Source of the DNA: Amycolatopsis suaedae
GTDB lineage: Bacteria > Actinomycetota > Actinomycetes > Mycobacteriales > Pseudonocardiaceae
DNA: 64,000 nt
Direction: 5' to 3'
Assembly: GCF_004214935.1 (NCBI RefSeq)
Contig: NZ_SFCC01000015.1
Span: 1 to 64,000 of the forward strand
The position numbers and the translations under genes were made by a program. The number at the start of each line of letters is the position of its first letter. Positions within the stretch are counted from its first letter, which is position 1. The notes beneath the pieces are model-generated. The model was not told the origin of the DNA. It was given only the letters and a program-made list of their open reading frames with translations, and did not search any database. Positions 12,276 through 20,520 of the stretch are shown in pieces.

Positions 12276-14156
12276 ATGCGAAAAGTCCTGTCCGTGACCG
12301 CGGTGGTTGCCGCGATCGCGGCGGTGGCGGCCACCGTGGTGGCCGGGGTGTCGTCACCGCCGGGGTCGCACGAGTGCGCCGAGGCGACGCAGCGTTGTGA
12401 AGGACGGGTCGACGTGCCGCTGGATCACGCCGATCCGGGCAGGGGAACGATCTCGGTGGCGTTCGCCTGGTTCCCGCGCCGCGACCGGTCGAAGCCGGCC
12501 GAGGGCACGGTGCTGGCGGTGTCGGGCGGGCCGGCCCCGGCGTTGCCGATGGCCGAGGTGTACCAACGGGCATTGGGTCCGGTGCTGGACCGGCAGGACC
12601 TGCTGATGATCGATCCGCGAGGGCTGGGGCAGTCGAGTCCGCTGCTCTGTCCCGGTCTCGACCTGGCCGTGCAGGGCACGATCGCCGAATGCGGGCGGAC
12701 GCTGGGGCAGCGGGTGGGCTACTTCGGCACCGACCAGGCGGTGGCCGATTTCGACGCGGTTCGCGCGGCACTGGGTGTCGAGCGGGTCAGTGTGTACGGG
12801 ACGTCCTACGGGACGGTCTGGGGGCACGCCTACGCGGTGCGGTTCCCCAGCAGGGTGAGGTCGGTGCTGCTGGACAGCGTGGTGCGGTTCGGTGACGACG
12901 GCTACGTGCGGTGGCCGCTGGGCAGGCCGGTGTGGCCGGGTATGGAGAACCTGGACGCCGTCTGCCGGCCCTCCCGTGACTGCCGTGCGCTGCCGGGGAC
13001 GCCGCCGCGGGTCTGGGGTGAGCTGGTGGAGCGGCTGCGGTCCGTGCCGGACCGGGCGGTGCCCTTGGCTGCCCTGCTGCGGGTGCCGCAGGCGACGGTC
13101 GAGCCTGCCGTGGGCGCCGAGGTGAACGCGGCCGCGGTCGCCTACCTGGCGGGCGACCCGCTGCCCCTGCGGCGGCTGGTGCGCACCTTCGTCCAGGTCG
13201 GCGGCCGCGAACACGGTGGCGGCGGTGGGGGAGGGGGAGGGGGCCCTGATCCGTCGGCGGCCGGCTACCTGGCCTACCTGTGTGCCGACGCCGCCTACCC
13301 GTACGACCGGGCGGCCGCGCCGGAGCGGAAACGGCGTCAGCTGGCGGAGGCCTACGCCACGCAGCGGCCGTTCCGGCCCTTCACCGCCGACGAGGTGCAG
13401 GCGGCGACGGGCGGGGACCAGCATCAGTGGTGCGTGGATTGGCCGACGTCTCGGCCGAGCCCGCCGCTTCCGGCGGGTGCCGTGTATCCGGCGGTGCCGA
13501 TGCTGGCCGTCGGCGGGGAACTGGACGTCGCCACCACCGGTGCCGACGCGGAGGCGATGGCCCGGCGTTTCCCGCGTGGGCGGGCCGTGGTGGTTCCGTT
13601 CGGCGGCCACAATCCGGCTCTGGGGCCCGCCGCGGGCATGACGGGGCCGTACTGGGCGTGTGCGCAGGAGGTGGTGCGTGGTTTCCTCACCGACCCGCAG
13701 CGTCCGGTGGAGAGGTGCAGCGCGGCCAACTACCGGGCGTCCGGCGGCTTCGCCCGCAGAGCGACGCAGGTGCGAGGCGACGTCGCCGGGGTCCGGGGTG
13801 CGGACCGCCGGCTGGTGGCGGCGACGGTGGCGACCGCGGCCGACGCGGCGGCCCGCCGTAATCCGAACGGGGCCATGACCGGCAGGCTCACCGGCGAGCC
13901 GGGACTGCGCGGCGGCAGGCTCACCCTGCCCGCACCCGGCCGGGCCGACCTGGACCAGGTCCGGTACGTGGAGGACGTCGCCGTGTCGGGTTCGGTGACG
14001 ATCGACCCCGGCGGGACGGCCCGCGCCGATCTGACCGCGGTAGGTCCCGACGGCCACTCTCGGGCCCTGACGCTCACCTGGGAGGCGTTCCGGCACGGCG
14101 GCCCCGCGGAGGCCACCGGCACCCTGGACGCCCGCCCCTTCCGCGTTCGCCTCTGA
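12276..14156 (+). CDS. Secreted alpha/beta hydrolase (S33-peptidase-like)
   Basis: This 626-residue protein has an N-terminal signal peptide or membrane anchor (hydrophobic residues about 5-25). The alpha/beta-hydrolase fold shows an oxyanion-side motif VSGGPAPALP, the nucleophile elbow YGTSYGTVWG (Ser near 176) and LAVGGELDVATTG before a candidate His in PFGGHNPAL. It resembles tripeptidyl-type exported hydrolases of actinomycetes; the substrate is unknown. An odd stretch of ten glycines (near residues 314-323) is encoded by G-runs at 13215-13243. A beta-rich C-terminal region of about 130 residues has no family I recognise. It follows a two-component system. Confidence 0.85.
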   Translation: MRKVLSVTAVVAAIAAVAATVVAGVSSPPGSHECAEATQRCEGRVDVPLDHADPGRGTISVAFAWFPRRDRSKPAEGTVLAVSGGPAPALPMAEVYQRALGPVLDRQDLLMIDPRGLGQSSPLLCPGLDLAVQGTIAECGRTLGQRVGYFGTDQAVADFDAVRAALGVERVSVYGTSYGTVWGHAYAVRFPSRVRSVLLDSVVRFGDDGYVRWPLGRPVWPGMENLDAVCRPSRDCRALPGTPPRVWGELVERLRSVPDRAVPLAALLRVPQATVEPAVGAEVNAAAVAYLAGDPLPLRRLVRTFVQVGGREHGGGGGGGGGGPDPSAAGYLAYLCADAAYPYDRAAAPERKRRQLAEAYATQRPFRPFTADEVQAATGGDQHQWCVDWPTSRPSPPLPAGAVYPAVPMLAVGGELDVATTGADAEAMARRFPRGRAVVVPFGGHNPALGPAAGMTGPYWACAQEVVRGFLTDPQRPVERCSAANYRASGGFARRATQVRGDVAGVRGADRRLVAATVATAADAAARRNPNGAMTGRLTGEPGLRGGRLTLPAPGRADLDQVRYVEDVAVSGSVTIDPGGTARADLTAVGPDGHSRALTLTWEAFRHGGPAEATGTLDARPFRVRL

Positions 14157-14180
14157 CGGCTTCGAAAATCCCGAAAACGA

Positions 14181-14229
14181 GAGCAAGGGAGCTTTACTAC
14201 CCAAAGACGGTAGTAAAGCTCCCTTGCTC
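14181..14229. terminator. Perfect 21-bp hairpin between convergent genes (repeat module T)
   Basis: Left arm 14181-14201 begins GAGCAAGGGAGCTTTACT and is perfectly complementary to 14209-14229 around a 7-nt loop. It fills the gap between the convergent hydrolase and lipoprotein genes, so it can end both transcripts. The same hairpin, with three changes in one arm, lies inside the mosaic repeat at 24420-24467, showing that it is a dispersed repeat rather than a gene-specific terminator. Confidence 0.85.
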
Positions 14230-14242
14230 CGCTTTCAGCGTG

Positions 14243-15136
14243 TTACTTGGGGATCTTGATCTCGCCGACCTGGTCGGCGGGCGGTGCCTCGACGGTGACC
14301 GGGGCGCCCCAGTCGGTGTACTTCATGGTCACCTTGCCCTCGGCGGCGTTACCGGGGGCGCTGGCGGGAGCCCCACCGCTCTCGGCGATCGCCTGGGAGA
14401 CCGCACCCATGTCCATCGTGACCTGGACCGGCAGCTTCTCCGCGTTCAGCCACAGCTCCATCGGGATGACCACGGACTTGCCCTGCATGCTCTCCTTGGC
14501 CTTCCCGGCGACCTCGGCGGGCATGCCCTCGAGCATCATGTCGACCATCTTGACCAGGTCGAGGTCGACCCAGTAGTGGTCGGCGGGCTGGCCGTCGAGC
14601 TGGGTCTGCTCGCTCTTGGTGATCTTGCCGGCCTTCTGGATCATCTCCAGCGAACGGCGCGGGTCACTCTGCTCCGTCGACTTCGTCATGATGGCGCCGA
14701 AGGTCTTGGAGATCGGGTCGTCGCCGCCGAGGCTCAGCTTGATCCACGGCTTGTCGGTGCCGAGAGCGGCACCCTGCCCTTCGGGCATCTTCATATAGAC
14801 GTCCGTGCCGATGGTGCGCATCTCCATGGCGTCGGGAGCGCCCGGCATCGACATGGTCATCGACATGGCGGTGTTCGGACCGTCGAAGCGGCCCTCGCCC
14901 TTGGCGGTGACGTTCTGCCCCTCGGCAGTCATCTCCATGGTGAACTTCGCGGTCTTCGCCGTGTCGGCCTTGAACGACGCCGCGCGCACCAGCTCCTGCG
15001 CGTCGCCGAACAGGGCGTTCAGGCCACCGGAGTCACCGGGCGCCGGAGCCGCGCCGTTGTCGGCCGGCTTGTCACCGCACGCACCGAGCACCAGGGCAAG
15101 AGCCAGGCCGGCGACCGCGGCAGCAGTCTTTCTCAT
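14243..15136 (-). CDS. Lipoprotein, LolA/LppX-like fold (paralogue 1)
   Basis: The 297-residue protein has a lipoprotein signal peptide with lipobox LVLGAC (Cys at about 20), then a Gly/Pro-rich linker. The following beta-rich domain contains MSMTMSMPGAPDAMEMR, VYMKMPEGQG, DKPWIKL and DHYWVDLDL. This pattern is typical of actinobacterial lipoproteins with a LolA/LppX-type lipid-binding half-barrel; the fold assignment is inference. It is paralogous to the next gene (both carry LFGD-QELVR near the N-terminus and end in WGAPVTVEAPPA). GAAGGAAA lies just upstream of the ATG. Confidence 0.85.
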   Translation of the reverse strand: MRKTAAAVAGLALALVLGACGDKPADNGAAPAPGDSGGLNALFGDAQELVRAASFKADTAKTAKFTMEMTAEGQNVTAKGEGRFDGPNTAMSMTMSMPGAPDAMEMRTIGTDVYMKMPEGQGAALGTDKPWIKLSLGGDDPISKTFGAIMTKSTEQSDPRRSLEMIQKAGKITKSEQTQLDGQPADHYWVDLDLVKMVDMMLEGMPAEVAGKAKESMQGKSVVIPMELWLNAEKLPVQVTMDMGAVSQAIAESGGAPASAPGNAAEGKVTMKYTDWGAPVTVEAPPADQVGEIKIPK

Positions 15137-15160
15137 CTGTTTCCTTCGGGTTCATTCACG

Positions 15161-15181
15161 CCTATTGCATTAGTCAATAGG
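15161..15181. promoter_or_regulatory. CCTATTG-N7-CAATAGG dyad between lipoprotein paralogues
   Basis: A perfect 7-bp inverted repeat with a 7-nt spacer lies 25-45 bases upstream of the first lipoprotein start and 132 bases beyond the stop of the second. It could be an operator or a weak terminator of the upstream paralogue. It is AT-rich relative to its surroundings. ATTCACGCCT just beside it (15154-15163) recurs upstream of the other paralogue at 16191-16200. Confidence 0.35.
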
Positions 15182-15312
15182 CAGGGGGGCAAACGACACC
15201 GGCGTCCCCCAGCGGTGTTTCTTCGTCGTAAGCATGCCACCACCGTCAACGGGCTTTACGCGGAACCCACGTTGTTGGCTGCTGTTCGGTTGTTCGAAAT
15301 TATCCACCGGGA

Positions 15313-16134
15313 TCAGCGCGGCATCTTGAATTCCCCCACCTCGGCGGCGGGCGGCGCCTCGACGGTCACCGGAGCGCCCCACTCCGAGAACTTCATCGTC
15401 ATCTTGCCGCCGCCACCGGCCTGGTCGGGCGACATGCCCTGCTGCTCGAGTGCGGCCTTCATCACGCTCGACAGGTCCATCGTCACCTGCACCGGCAGCT
15501 GGTCGCCGTTGAGCCACAGCTCCATCGGCACGACGCCGAGCTTGCCCTTCATCTGCTCGAACATGTCCTTCGTCATGCCTGGGGGCAGCTGGTCGCCGGC
15601 CTTGGCCATGTCGATGTCGATCCAGTAGTGGCTGACCTCCTGGCCGTCCAGCTGGGTCTTCTCGCTGCGCGTGATGGTGCCGGCCTGCTGCACGTACTCC
15701 AGCATCTTGCGCGGGTCGCTCTGTTTGGCCGACATGTCCAGCATCTCGCCGATGGACTTCGACATCGGGTCGGTGCCGTCGGCGGAGACCTTCACCCAGG
15801 GCTTGTCGGACGCACCCGCGCCGGGCGGCAGCTTCATGTACATGACCCGGTCGACGACCCGCATCTCCATGGTCTGCCCCATGACCTGCATGGTCATCGA
15901 CATCGCCACGTCGGCCTGGCCGAACCGGCCCTGGCCGCTGCCGGTGAACTGCTGGCCGAGCATGGACATTTCGAACGTGTACTTGGCCGACGACACTTCC
16001 TGCGTCTTGCCCGACGCCACCCGCACCAGTTCCTGGGTGTCGCCGAACAGTGCCTGGCCCTCCGTGCCGATGTTACCGCACCCGGTCAGTGTGACGGCGA
16101 GTGCGAGCGCGCCCGCGGCCGCGATCTTCCGCAT
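15313..16134 (-). CDS. Lipoprotein, LolA/LppX-like fold (paralogue 2)
   Basis: The 273-residue protein starts at the ATG at 16134 with GAGGGGAG upstream. The signal peptide ends in lipobox VTLTGC (Cys near 19). Without the Gly/Pro linker of its neighbour, the mature domain begins directly with GTEGQALFGDTQELVRV. Conserved blocks shared with paralogue 1 include MSMTMQVMG, VMYMKLPPGAG, DKPWVKV, SHYWIDIDM, MELWLNGDQLPVQVTMDL and the C-terminal WGAPVTVEAPPAAEVGEF. The pair probably arose by tandem duplication. A role in lipid or glycolipid handling at the cell envelope is inference. Confidence 0.85.
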   Translation of the reverse strand: MRKIAAAGALALAVTLTGCGNIGTEGQALFGDTQELVRVASGKTQEVSSAKYTFEMSMLGQQFTGSGQGRFGQADVAMSMTMQVMGQTMEMRVVDRVMYMKLPPGAGASDKPWVKVSADGTDPMSKSIGEMLDMSAKQSDPRKMLEYVQQAGTITRSEKTQLDGQEVSHYWIDIDMAKAGDQLPPGMTKDMFEQMKGKLGVVPMELWLNGDQLPVQVTMDLSSVMKAALEQQGMSPDQAGGGGKMTMKFSEWGAPVTVEAPPAAEVGEFKMPR

Positions 16135-16230
16135 GAGATCTCCCCTCGATTGCTGGGCTCGTGGGGTCAAGAATGCCCGGCGAACAGGAAATTCACGCCT
16201 GAACGGGTGAAAAGGTTTGCCAACCGGACG

Positions 16231-17265
16231 TCACGGTTCGATACCGGCGTGGGAGGCGAGCAGCCTGCGCAGCGACTCCAGCCTGCTCGCGCCGGCCTGG
16301 CCTGCGGAAACGACGTCGTCCAGCGCGCAGTCCGGGTCCTCGGGCGGGCCGAGGTGCCCGCAGCCGGACGGGCATTCCTCCGCGGCCTCGGCGAACTCCT
16401 CGAAAGCCTCGACGATGTCGTCGGCCGTGACGTGCGCCAGCCCGAACGACCGCACCCCCGGCGTGTCGACCACCCAGCCGCCGTCGGCGAGGGGAAGTGC
16501 GATCGCCGCGACCGACGTGTGCCTGCCCTTGCCGACGGCACTCACCTCACCCGTCGCCAGTGCGGCGTCCGGGATCAGCTGGTTCACCAGTGTCGACTTG
16601 CCGACACCGGAGTGTCCGACGAGGGCAGACACCCGTCCGGTCAGCCGTTCGGCCAGCGCCCCGGGCGGCTGATCGTGCCGGGTGACCACCGCCGGGACGG
16701 CCAGATCCGCGTAGCCGGCCAGCAGCTCGTCCGGGCTGGCCAGGTCGGCCTTGGTCAGGCACAGCACCGGCTCGAGGCCACCCGCGTAGCAGGCGACCAG
16801 GCAACGGTCGATGAACCCGGTACGCGGCGGCGGATCGGCCAGCGCGGTGACGATGACCAGCTGCTCGGCGTTGGCGACGACGACCCGCTCGTAGGGGTCG
16901 GTGTCGTCGGCGGTCCGCCGCAGCACGCTGGACCGTTCGGCCACGCGCACGATCCTGGCCAGGGTGTCCGGCTTGCCGCTCACGTCGCCGACCAGATCCA
17001 CCGCGTCGCCGACGACCACCGGGGTACGGCCGAGTTCGCGTGCCCGCATCGCGGTCACCTGCCGCGCGGGGTCGCCCGCGACGGCGCAGGTCCACCGTCC
17101 ACGGTCGACACCGGTCACCATGGCGCTGACGGCGTCGGAATGCTCGGGCCTGCGCTTGGTGCGGGGCCGCGAGCCACGGCCGGGGCGCACGCGGACGTCG
17201 GACTCGTCCAGCCTGCGCCAGTCCCGCTTGCTCAACCCACCACGACCCTTCGTCTGCCCGTGCAT
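16231..17265 (-). CDS. rsgA: Ribosome small-subunit-dependent GTPase RsgA
   Basis: The 344-residue circularly permuted GTPase helps mature the 30S subunit. It has an OB-fold N-terminal region (RGRWTCAVAGD), G4-like LTKADL, G1 GHSGVGKSTLVNQL, G2/G3 KGRHTS and VVDTPGVRSFGL, then a C-terminal zinc knuckle (ECPSGCGHLGPPEDPDCAL). Start at ATG 17265 is supported by GGGGGA upstream; the frame extends further without homology. In mycobacteria rsgA sits next to aroA; here aroA is absent and rsgA is divergent from the SRAP gene with a 70-base gap. Confidence 0.95.
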   Translation of the reverse strand: MHGQTKGRGGLSKRDWRRLDESDVRVRPGRGSRPRTKRRPEHSDAVSAMVTGVDRGRWTCAVAGDPARQVTAMRARELGRTPVVVGDAVDLVGDVSGKPDTLARIVRVAERSSVLRRTADDTDPYERVVVANAEQLVIVTALADPPPRTGFIDRCLVACYAGGLEPVLCLTKADLASPDELLAGYADLAVPAVVTRHDQPPGALAERLTGRVSALVGHSGVGKSTLVNQLIPDAALATGEVSAVGKGRHTSVAAIALPLADGGWVVDTPGVRSFGLAHVTADDIVEAFEEFAEAAEECPSGCGHLGPPEDPDCALDDVVSAGQAGASRLESLRRLLASHAGIEP

Positions 17266-17335
17266 GATCCCCCATGCGGTACCAAACCGTGAAACGATGG
17301 TCCGAACCAGACCCCGAGCGAACGGAGTGCCGACC

Positions 17336-18106
17336 ATGTGTGGCCGCTACGCCGCCACGAAGAACCCGGCCGCGCTGGCCGCCGAGTTCGACGCGGTCGA
17401 CGAGACCGGTGACGAGCAGGTCCGCGTCGACCACAACGTGGCGCCCACCAAGAAGGTCGTCGCGGTCGTCCAGCGCCACCCGCGCGACGCCGAGGGCAAC
17501 GTGCTCGACGAGGAACCGGCCGTGCGCAGCCTGCGGCTGATGAAGTGGGGCCTGGTGCCGTTCTGGGCGAAGGACCCCAGCGTCGGCAACCGCATGATCA
17601 ACACCCGCGCCGAGACGGCCACCGAGAAGCCCGCCTTCCGCAAGGCGCTGGCCAAGCGCCGCTGCCTGCTGCCGGCCGACGGCTGGTTCGAGTGGCGCCG
17701 CAACGGCAAGGAGAAGGAACCCTTCTTCATGACCGGCGCCGACGGCGCGTCGCTGAGCTTCGCCGGCATCTGGGAGACCTGGCGGGACCCGAAGGCCGAG
17801 GCCGACGCGCCGCCGCTGGTCACCTGCTCGATCATCACCACCGACGCGATCGGTCAGCTCACCGACGTCCACCACCGCATGCCGCTGCTGGTGCCGAAGT
17901 CCGGCTGGAACGACTGGCTGGACCCGGACCGCGAGGACGTCGGCGACTTCCTCGCCAACCCGCCCCGCGACCTGGTCGACGCGCTGGAGCTGCGCCCGGT
18001 GTCGAGCAAGGTCAACAACGTCCGCAACAACGGCCCCGAGCTGATCGAACGGGTCGAGCCGGCGGCCGACCTCGACGACAGCGCCCTCTTCGACCTGCCG
18101 AAATGA
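17336..18106 (+). CDS. SOS response-associated peptidase (SRAP, HMCES/YedK family)
   Basis: The 256-residue protein starts MCGRYAA; after Met removal Cys2 becomes the N-terminal residue that crosslinks to abasic sites in single-stranded DNA. Family blocks are visible: LMKWGLVPFWA, MINTRAETATEKPAFRKAL, RCLLPADGWFEW, ITTDAIGQLTDVHHRMPLLV. SRAP proteins shield abasic sites and then self-release. The start is fixed by the need for Cys2. It overlaps the next gene by 4 bases (ATGA). Confidence 0.95.
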   Translation: MCGRYAATKNPAALAAEFDAVDETGDEQVRVDHNVAPTKKVVAVVQRHPRDAEGNVLDEEPAVRSLRLMKWGLVPFWAKDPSVGNRMINTRAETATEKPAFRKALAKRRCLLPADGWFEWRRNGKEKEPFFMTGADGASLSFAGIWETWRDPKAEADAPPLVTCSIITTDAIGQLTDVHHRMPLLVPKSGWNDWLDPDREDVGDFLANPPRDLVDALELRPVSSKVNNVRNNGPELIERVEPAADLDDSALFDLPK

Positions 18107-18717
18107 CGAACCTGCTGATCGACACCCCGCACGGCCCGGCCCGGGTCGAGCTGCACTGCGCCGAGGAGGGCAGGGCGGCGCTGCTGCTCGGCCACGGCGC
18201 GGGCGGCGGGTTCGGCGCCAAGGACCTGATCGCCGTCACCAGGGCGGCCCAGGGCGCGGGGGTCCACGTGGCGCTGGTCGAGCAGCCCTACCGGGTGGCG
18301 GGCAGGCGGGCTCCCGCACCGGCCCGGCAGCTGGACGCCGCCTGGCTCGCCGTGGCCGAGGAGCTGGCGGGCACCCGGTTCGACGGCATGCCGCTGGTGT
18401 TCGGCGGCCGGTCCTCCGGCGCCCGGGTGGCGTGCCGCACGGCCGCCGAGGGCCAGGCGGCCGCCGTGCTCTGCCTGGCGTTCCCGACCCACCCGCCGGG
18501 CAAGCCGGAGAAGACCCGCCAGCCCGAACTCGACGCCGTCGAGGTGCCCACGCTGGTCATCCAGGGCGAGACCGACCCGTTCGGCAGGCCGCAGGCCGGC
18601 CCGCACCACGAGGTCGTGCTGCTCAAGGGCGACCACAGCCTGTCGGCCGACCTGCAGGGCATCGCCCGCTCGGCGACCGAGTGGCTGGAGAAGGTCCTCC
18701 GGCCGCTAAGCAGCTGA
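18103..18717 (+). CDS. Alpha/beta-hydrolase family protein (KANL3/Tex30-like)
   Basis: The 205-residue protein has LLLGHGAGGGFGAKDL (oxyanion region), nucleophile motif GGRSSGARVA (Ser near 107), an acidic residue in IQGETDPFG and a His in LKGDHSL. These define the compact hydrolase family often fused or adjacent to SRAP genes in actinobacteria. The substrate is unknown. ATG overlaps the SRAP stop as ATGA, so the two are probably translated together. Its 3' end overlaps the convergent YbaK gene by 12 bases. Confidence 0.9.
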   Translation: MTNLLIDTPHGPARVELHCAEEGRAALLLGHGAGGGFGAKDLIAVTRAAQGAGVHVALVEQPYRVAGRRAPAPARQLDAAWLAVAEELAGTRFDGMPLVFGGRSSGARVACRTAAEGQAAAVLCLAFPTHPPGKPEKTRQPELDAVEVPTLVIQGETDPFGRPQAGPHHEVVLLKGDHSLSADLQGIARSATEWLEKVLRPLSS

Positions 18718-19185
18718 AATGTCAGCTACCACGGCGCCGGTGAGCCGGACCAGGTCGTCCGGCGCCAGCTCCACCTCGAGGCCACGACGGCCGGCCGAGC
18801 AGTGCACGGTGGCGAACCCGGTGGCGGTGGCGTCGATCACCACCGGCAGCCTGCTGCGGTGCCCCAGCGGCGAGATGCCGCCCACCACGTACCCGGTGGC
18901 CCGCTGGGCGGCGACCGGGTCGGCCATCTTCGCCTTCTTGCCGCCGACGGCGGCCGCCAGCGCCTTGAGGTCCAGCTGGCCGGTGACCGGAACCACACCG
19001 ACCGTCAGCTTGCCGTCGACGTCGGCGACCAGGGTCTTGAACACCCGCGCCGGGTCCAGGCCGAGCACCTCGGCCGCCTCCGTGCCGTAGGACTCCGACC
19101 TGGGGTCGTGCTCGTAGCTGTGCAGCGTGAACGCGACCTTCCGCTTGCTCAGCAACGCCGTCGCCGGGGTTCCCTTGCCTGCCAT
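18706..19185 (-). CDS. YbaK/EbsC-family aminoacyl-tRNA deacylase
   Basis: The 159-residue protein matches Cys-tRNA(Pro) deacylases that remove cysteine mischarged to tRNA-Pro. Family blocks are TLHSYEHDPRSESYGTEAAEVLG, VFKTLVADVDGKL, VVPVTGQLDLKALAAAVGGKKAKMA and YVVGGISPLGHRSRLP (substrate pocket, GGxSPxG). It covers the usual full length. It is convergent with the upstream hydrolase and divergent from sigR. Confidence 0.92.
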   Translation of the reverse strand: MAGKGTPATALLSKRKVAFTLHSYEHDPRSESYGTEAAEVLGLDPARVFKTLVADVDGKLTVGVVPVTGQLDLKALAAAVGGKKAKMADPVAAQRATGYVVGGISPLGHRSRLPVVIDATATGFATVHCSAGRRGLEVELAPDDLVRLTGAVVADISAA

Positions 19186-19202
19186 GGGCGGAGTTTACGG
19201 CG

Positions 19203-19229
19203 GGGAATGTTGACGGCCGGAGCGACGTT
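19203..19229 (+). promoter_or_regulatory. SigR/SigH-type autoregulatory promoter
   Basis: GGGAAT (19203-19208), an 18-base spacer and GTT (19227-19229, preceded by C at -1) match the SigR/SigH consensus. Transcription would start close to 19236-19240, almost at the GTG (19239) that opens the long SigR frame. This mirrors the autoregulated second promoter of Streptomyces sigR that yields a longer, unstable isoform (established in S. coelicolor). Confidence 0.75.
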
Positions 19230-19238
19230 GACGCTCAC

Positions 19239-19973
19239 GTGTCGACGAACCTGATGACAACCAGGCGTGCCCAGCGGCGTGGAACCATCCGCGTATCCTC
19301 GGGGACGTATGCGCACTCCGCTACGGGTGCGCGCGCCACCGGCGAAGGGATCGGTTTGCCGAGCACGCAAGACTCCACGGCTGCCACCGAGCAGGAACGC
19401 GCCGAGCGGTTCGAGCGCGACGCCATGCCACTGCTCGACCAGCTGTACGCCGCGGCCATGCGGATGACCCGCAACCCGGCCGACGCCGAGGACCTGGTCC
19501 AGGAGACCTACCTCAAGGCCTACGCCGCGTTCGCCTCCTTCAAGGAGGGCACGAACCTCAAGGCGTGGCTGTACCGGATCCTGACCAACACCTACATCAA
19601 CGGCTACCGCAAGCGGCAGCGCCAGCCCGTCCAGCAGCCCACCGAGGAAATCACCGACTGGCAGCTGGCGAAAGCGGAGAGTCACACCTCCTCCGGGCTG
19701 CGGTCGGCCGAGGTCGAGGCACTGGACAAGCTGCCCGACAGCGACGTGAAGGCGGCGCTGCAGCGTCTGCCGGAGGACTTCCGGCTGGCGGTGTACCTTG
19801 CCGACGTCGAAGGCTTCGCGTACAAGGAGATCGCCGAGATCATGGACACGCCCATCGGGACCGTGATGTCGCGGCTGCACCGCGGTCGTGGACAGCTCAG
19901 GGAGCTGCTGGCCGACGTGGCGCGTGACCGGGGATTCATCCGGGGGGCCAAACAGGAGGTGGCTGGCCGATGA
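19239..19973 (+). CDS. sigR: ECF sigma factor SigR (SigH/RpoE), redox stress
   Basis: The long frame gives 244 residues. A second in-frame start, TTG at 19356 with GAAGGGA at 19344-19350, would give the standard 205-residue form beginning PSTQDS after fMet. Sigma region 2 (RMTRNPADAEDLVQETYLKAY) and region 4 (LPEDFRLAVYLADVEGFAYKEIAEIM) are complete. It is the thiol-oxidative-stress sigma factor held by the anti-sigma factor next door. The extension carries no domain; in Streptomyces such an extension destabilises the protein. The stop overlaps rsrA as ATGA. Confidence 0.95.
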   Translation: MSTNLMTTRRAQRRGTIRVSSGTYAHSATGARATGEGIGLPSTQDSTAATEQERAERFERDAMPLLDQLYAAAMRMTRNPADAEDLVQETYLKAYAAFASFKEGTNLKAWLYRILTNTYINGYRKRQRQPVQQPTEEITDWQLAKAESHTSSGLRSAEVEALDKLPDSDVKAALQRLPEDFRLAVYLADVEGFAYKEIAEIMDTPIGTVMSRLHRGRGQLRELLADVARDRGFIRGAKQEVAGR

Positions 19974-20284
19974 ACGGCTGCGACGACTCCGGCAAGGTCA
20001 ACTGCGAGGAAGCGCTGGCCGAGATCTACCTGCTGCTCGACAAGGAGTGCACCGCCGAGCACGAGGTGGAGCTGCGCAAGCACCTCGACGACTGCCCGCC
20101 GTGCCTGGAGGAGTACGGGATCGACGAGCAGCTCAAGCAGCTGCTGGCACGCAAGTGCGGCGGCGATCAGGCGCCGAAGGACCTCAAGGAGCGGCTGCGG
20201 GCGTCGATCCGGCACACGGTGGCCGAGCGCGGCAACGTGACGATCGAGGAGGCCGAGGTGCGCATCCAGCGCACCTCCGAATAG
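19970..20284 (+). CDS. rsrA: Redox-sensing zinc anti-sigma factor RsrA
   Basis: The 104-residue protein has the zinc-anti-sigma signature HxxxCxxC (His38, Cys42, Cys45) with Cys12 in front, and extra cysteines at 4, 27 and about 62. In the family, oxidation forms a disulfide, zinc is lost and the sigma factor is freed. It overlaps sigR by 4 bases, giving coupled production. A 22-bp terminator hairpin follows immediately. Confidence 0.95.
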   Translation: MNGCDDSGKVNCEEALAEIYLLLDKECTAEHEVELRKHLDDCPPCLEEYGIDEQLKQLLARKCGGDQAPKDLKERLRASIRHTVAERGNVTIEEAEVRIQRTSE

Positions 20285-20290
20285 CCCGGA

Positions 20291-20337
20291 AACGCGCGGA
20301 GGGCCCGTCCAGCACCTGGACGGGCCCTCCGCGCGTT
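20291..20337. terminator. 22-bp perfect hairpin between rsrA and the bL37 gene
   Basis: Arms 20291-20312 and 20316-20337 are perfectly complementary around a 3-nt loop (CAC). The hairpin fills the space between convergent rsrA and the ribosomal-protein gene and can terminate both. Confidence 0.85.
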
Positions 20338-20342
20338 CGCAC

Positions 20343-20417
20343 TCAGGCGTTGGGCTTCTTGCCGTGGTTCGCGCCGTTCTTCTTGCGGTCACGACGCTTG
20401 CGCGCGCGCTTCGACAT
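20343..20417 (-). CDS. 50S ribosomal protein bL37 (24 residues)
   Basis: ATG at 20417 opens a 24-codon frame beginning MSKRARKRRDRKKN and ending ANHGKKPNA. It is a basic peptide closely matching bL37, the actinobacteria-specific small protein seen in mycobacterial 50S structures (C-terminal ANHGKRPNA). GAGGAG lies 7 bases upstream. It is far below usual gene-length cutoffs and is easily missed. It occupies the interval between rsrA and pdtaS, where Mycobacterium has other small genes. Confidence 0.9.
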   Translation of the reverse strand: MSKRARKRRDRKKNGANHGKKPNA

Positions 20418-20520
20418 GTCGACTCCTCGATCGCGGTGCGGCCTCCGCCCTGAGCGGGGCGCTGACGTGCTCTCTAGTGTGGCACGTGACGACCACCCGA
20501 TCGCAGGAGGGCTGACGCTC

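Noticed and set aside
12354..14204. 616-codon open frame antisense to the secreted hydrolase
   Set aside because: No domain, no start context; ends inside the repeat hairpin.
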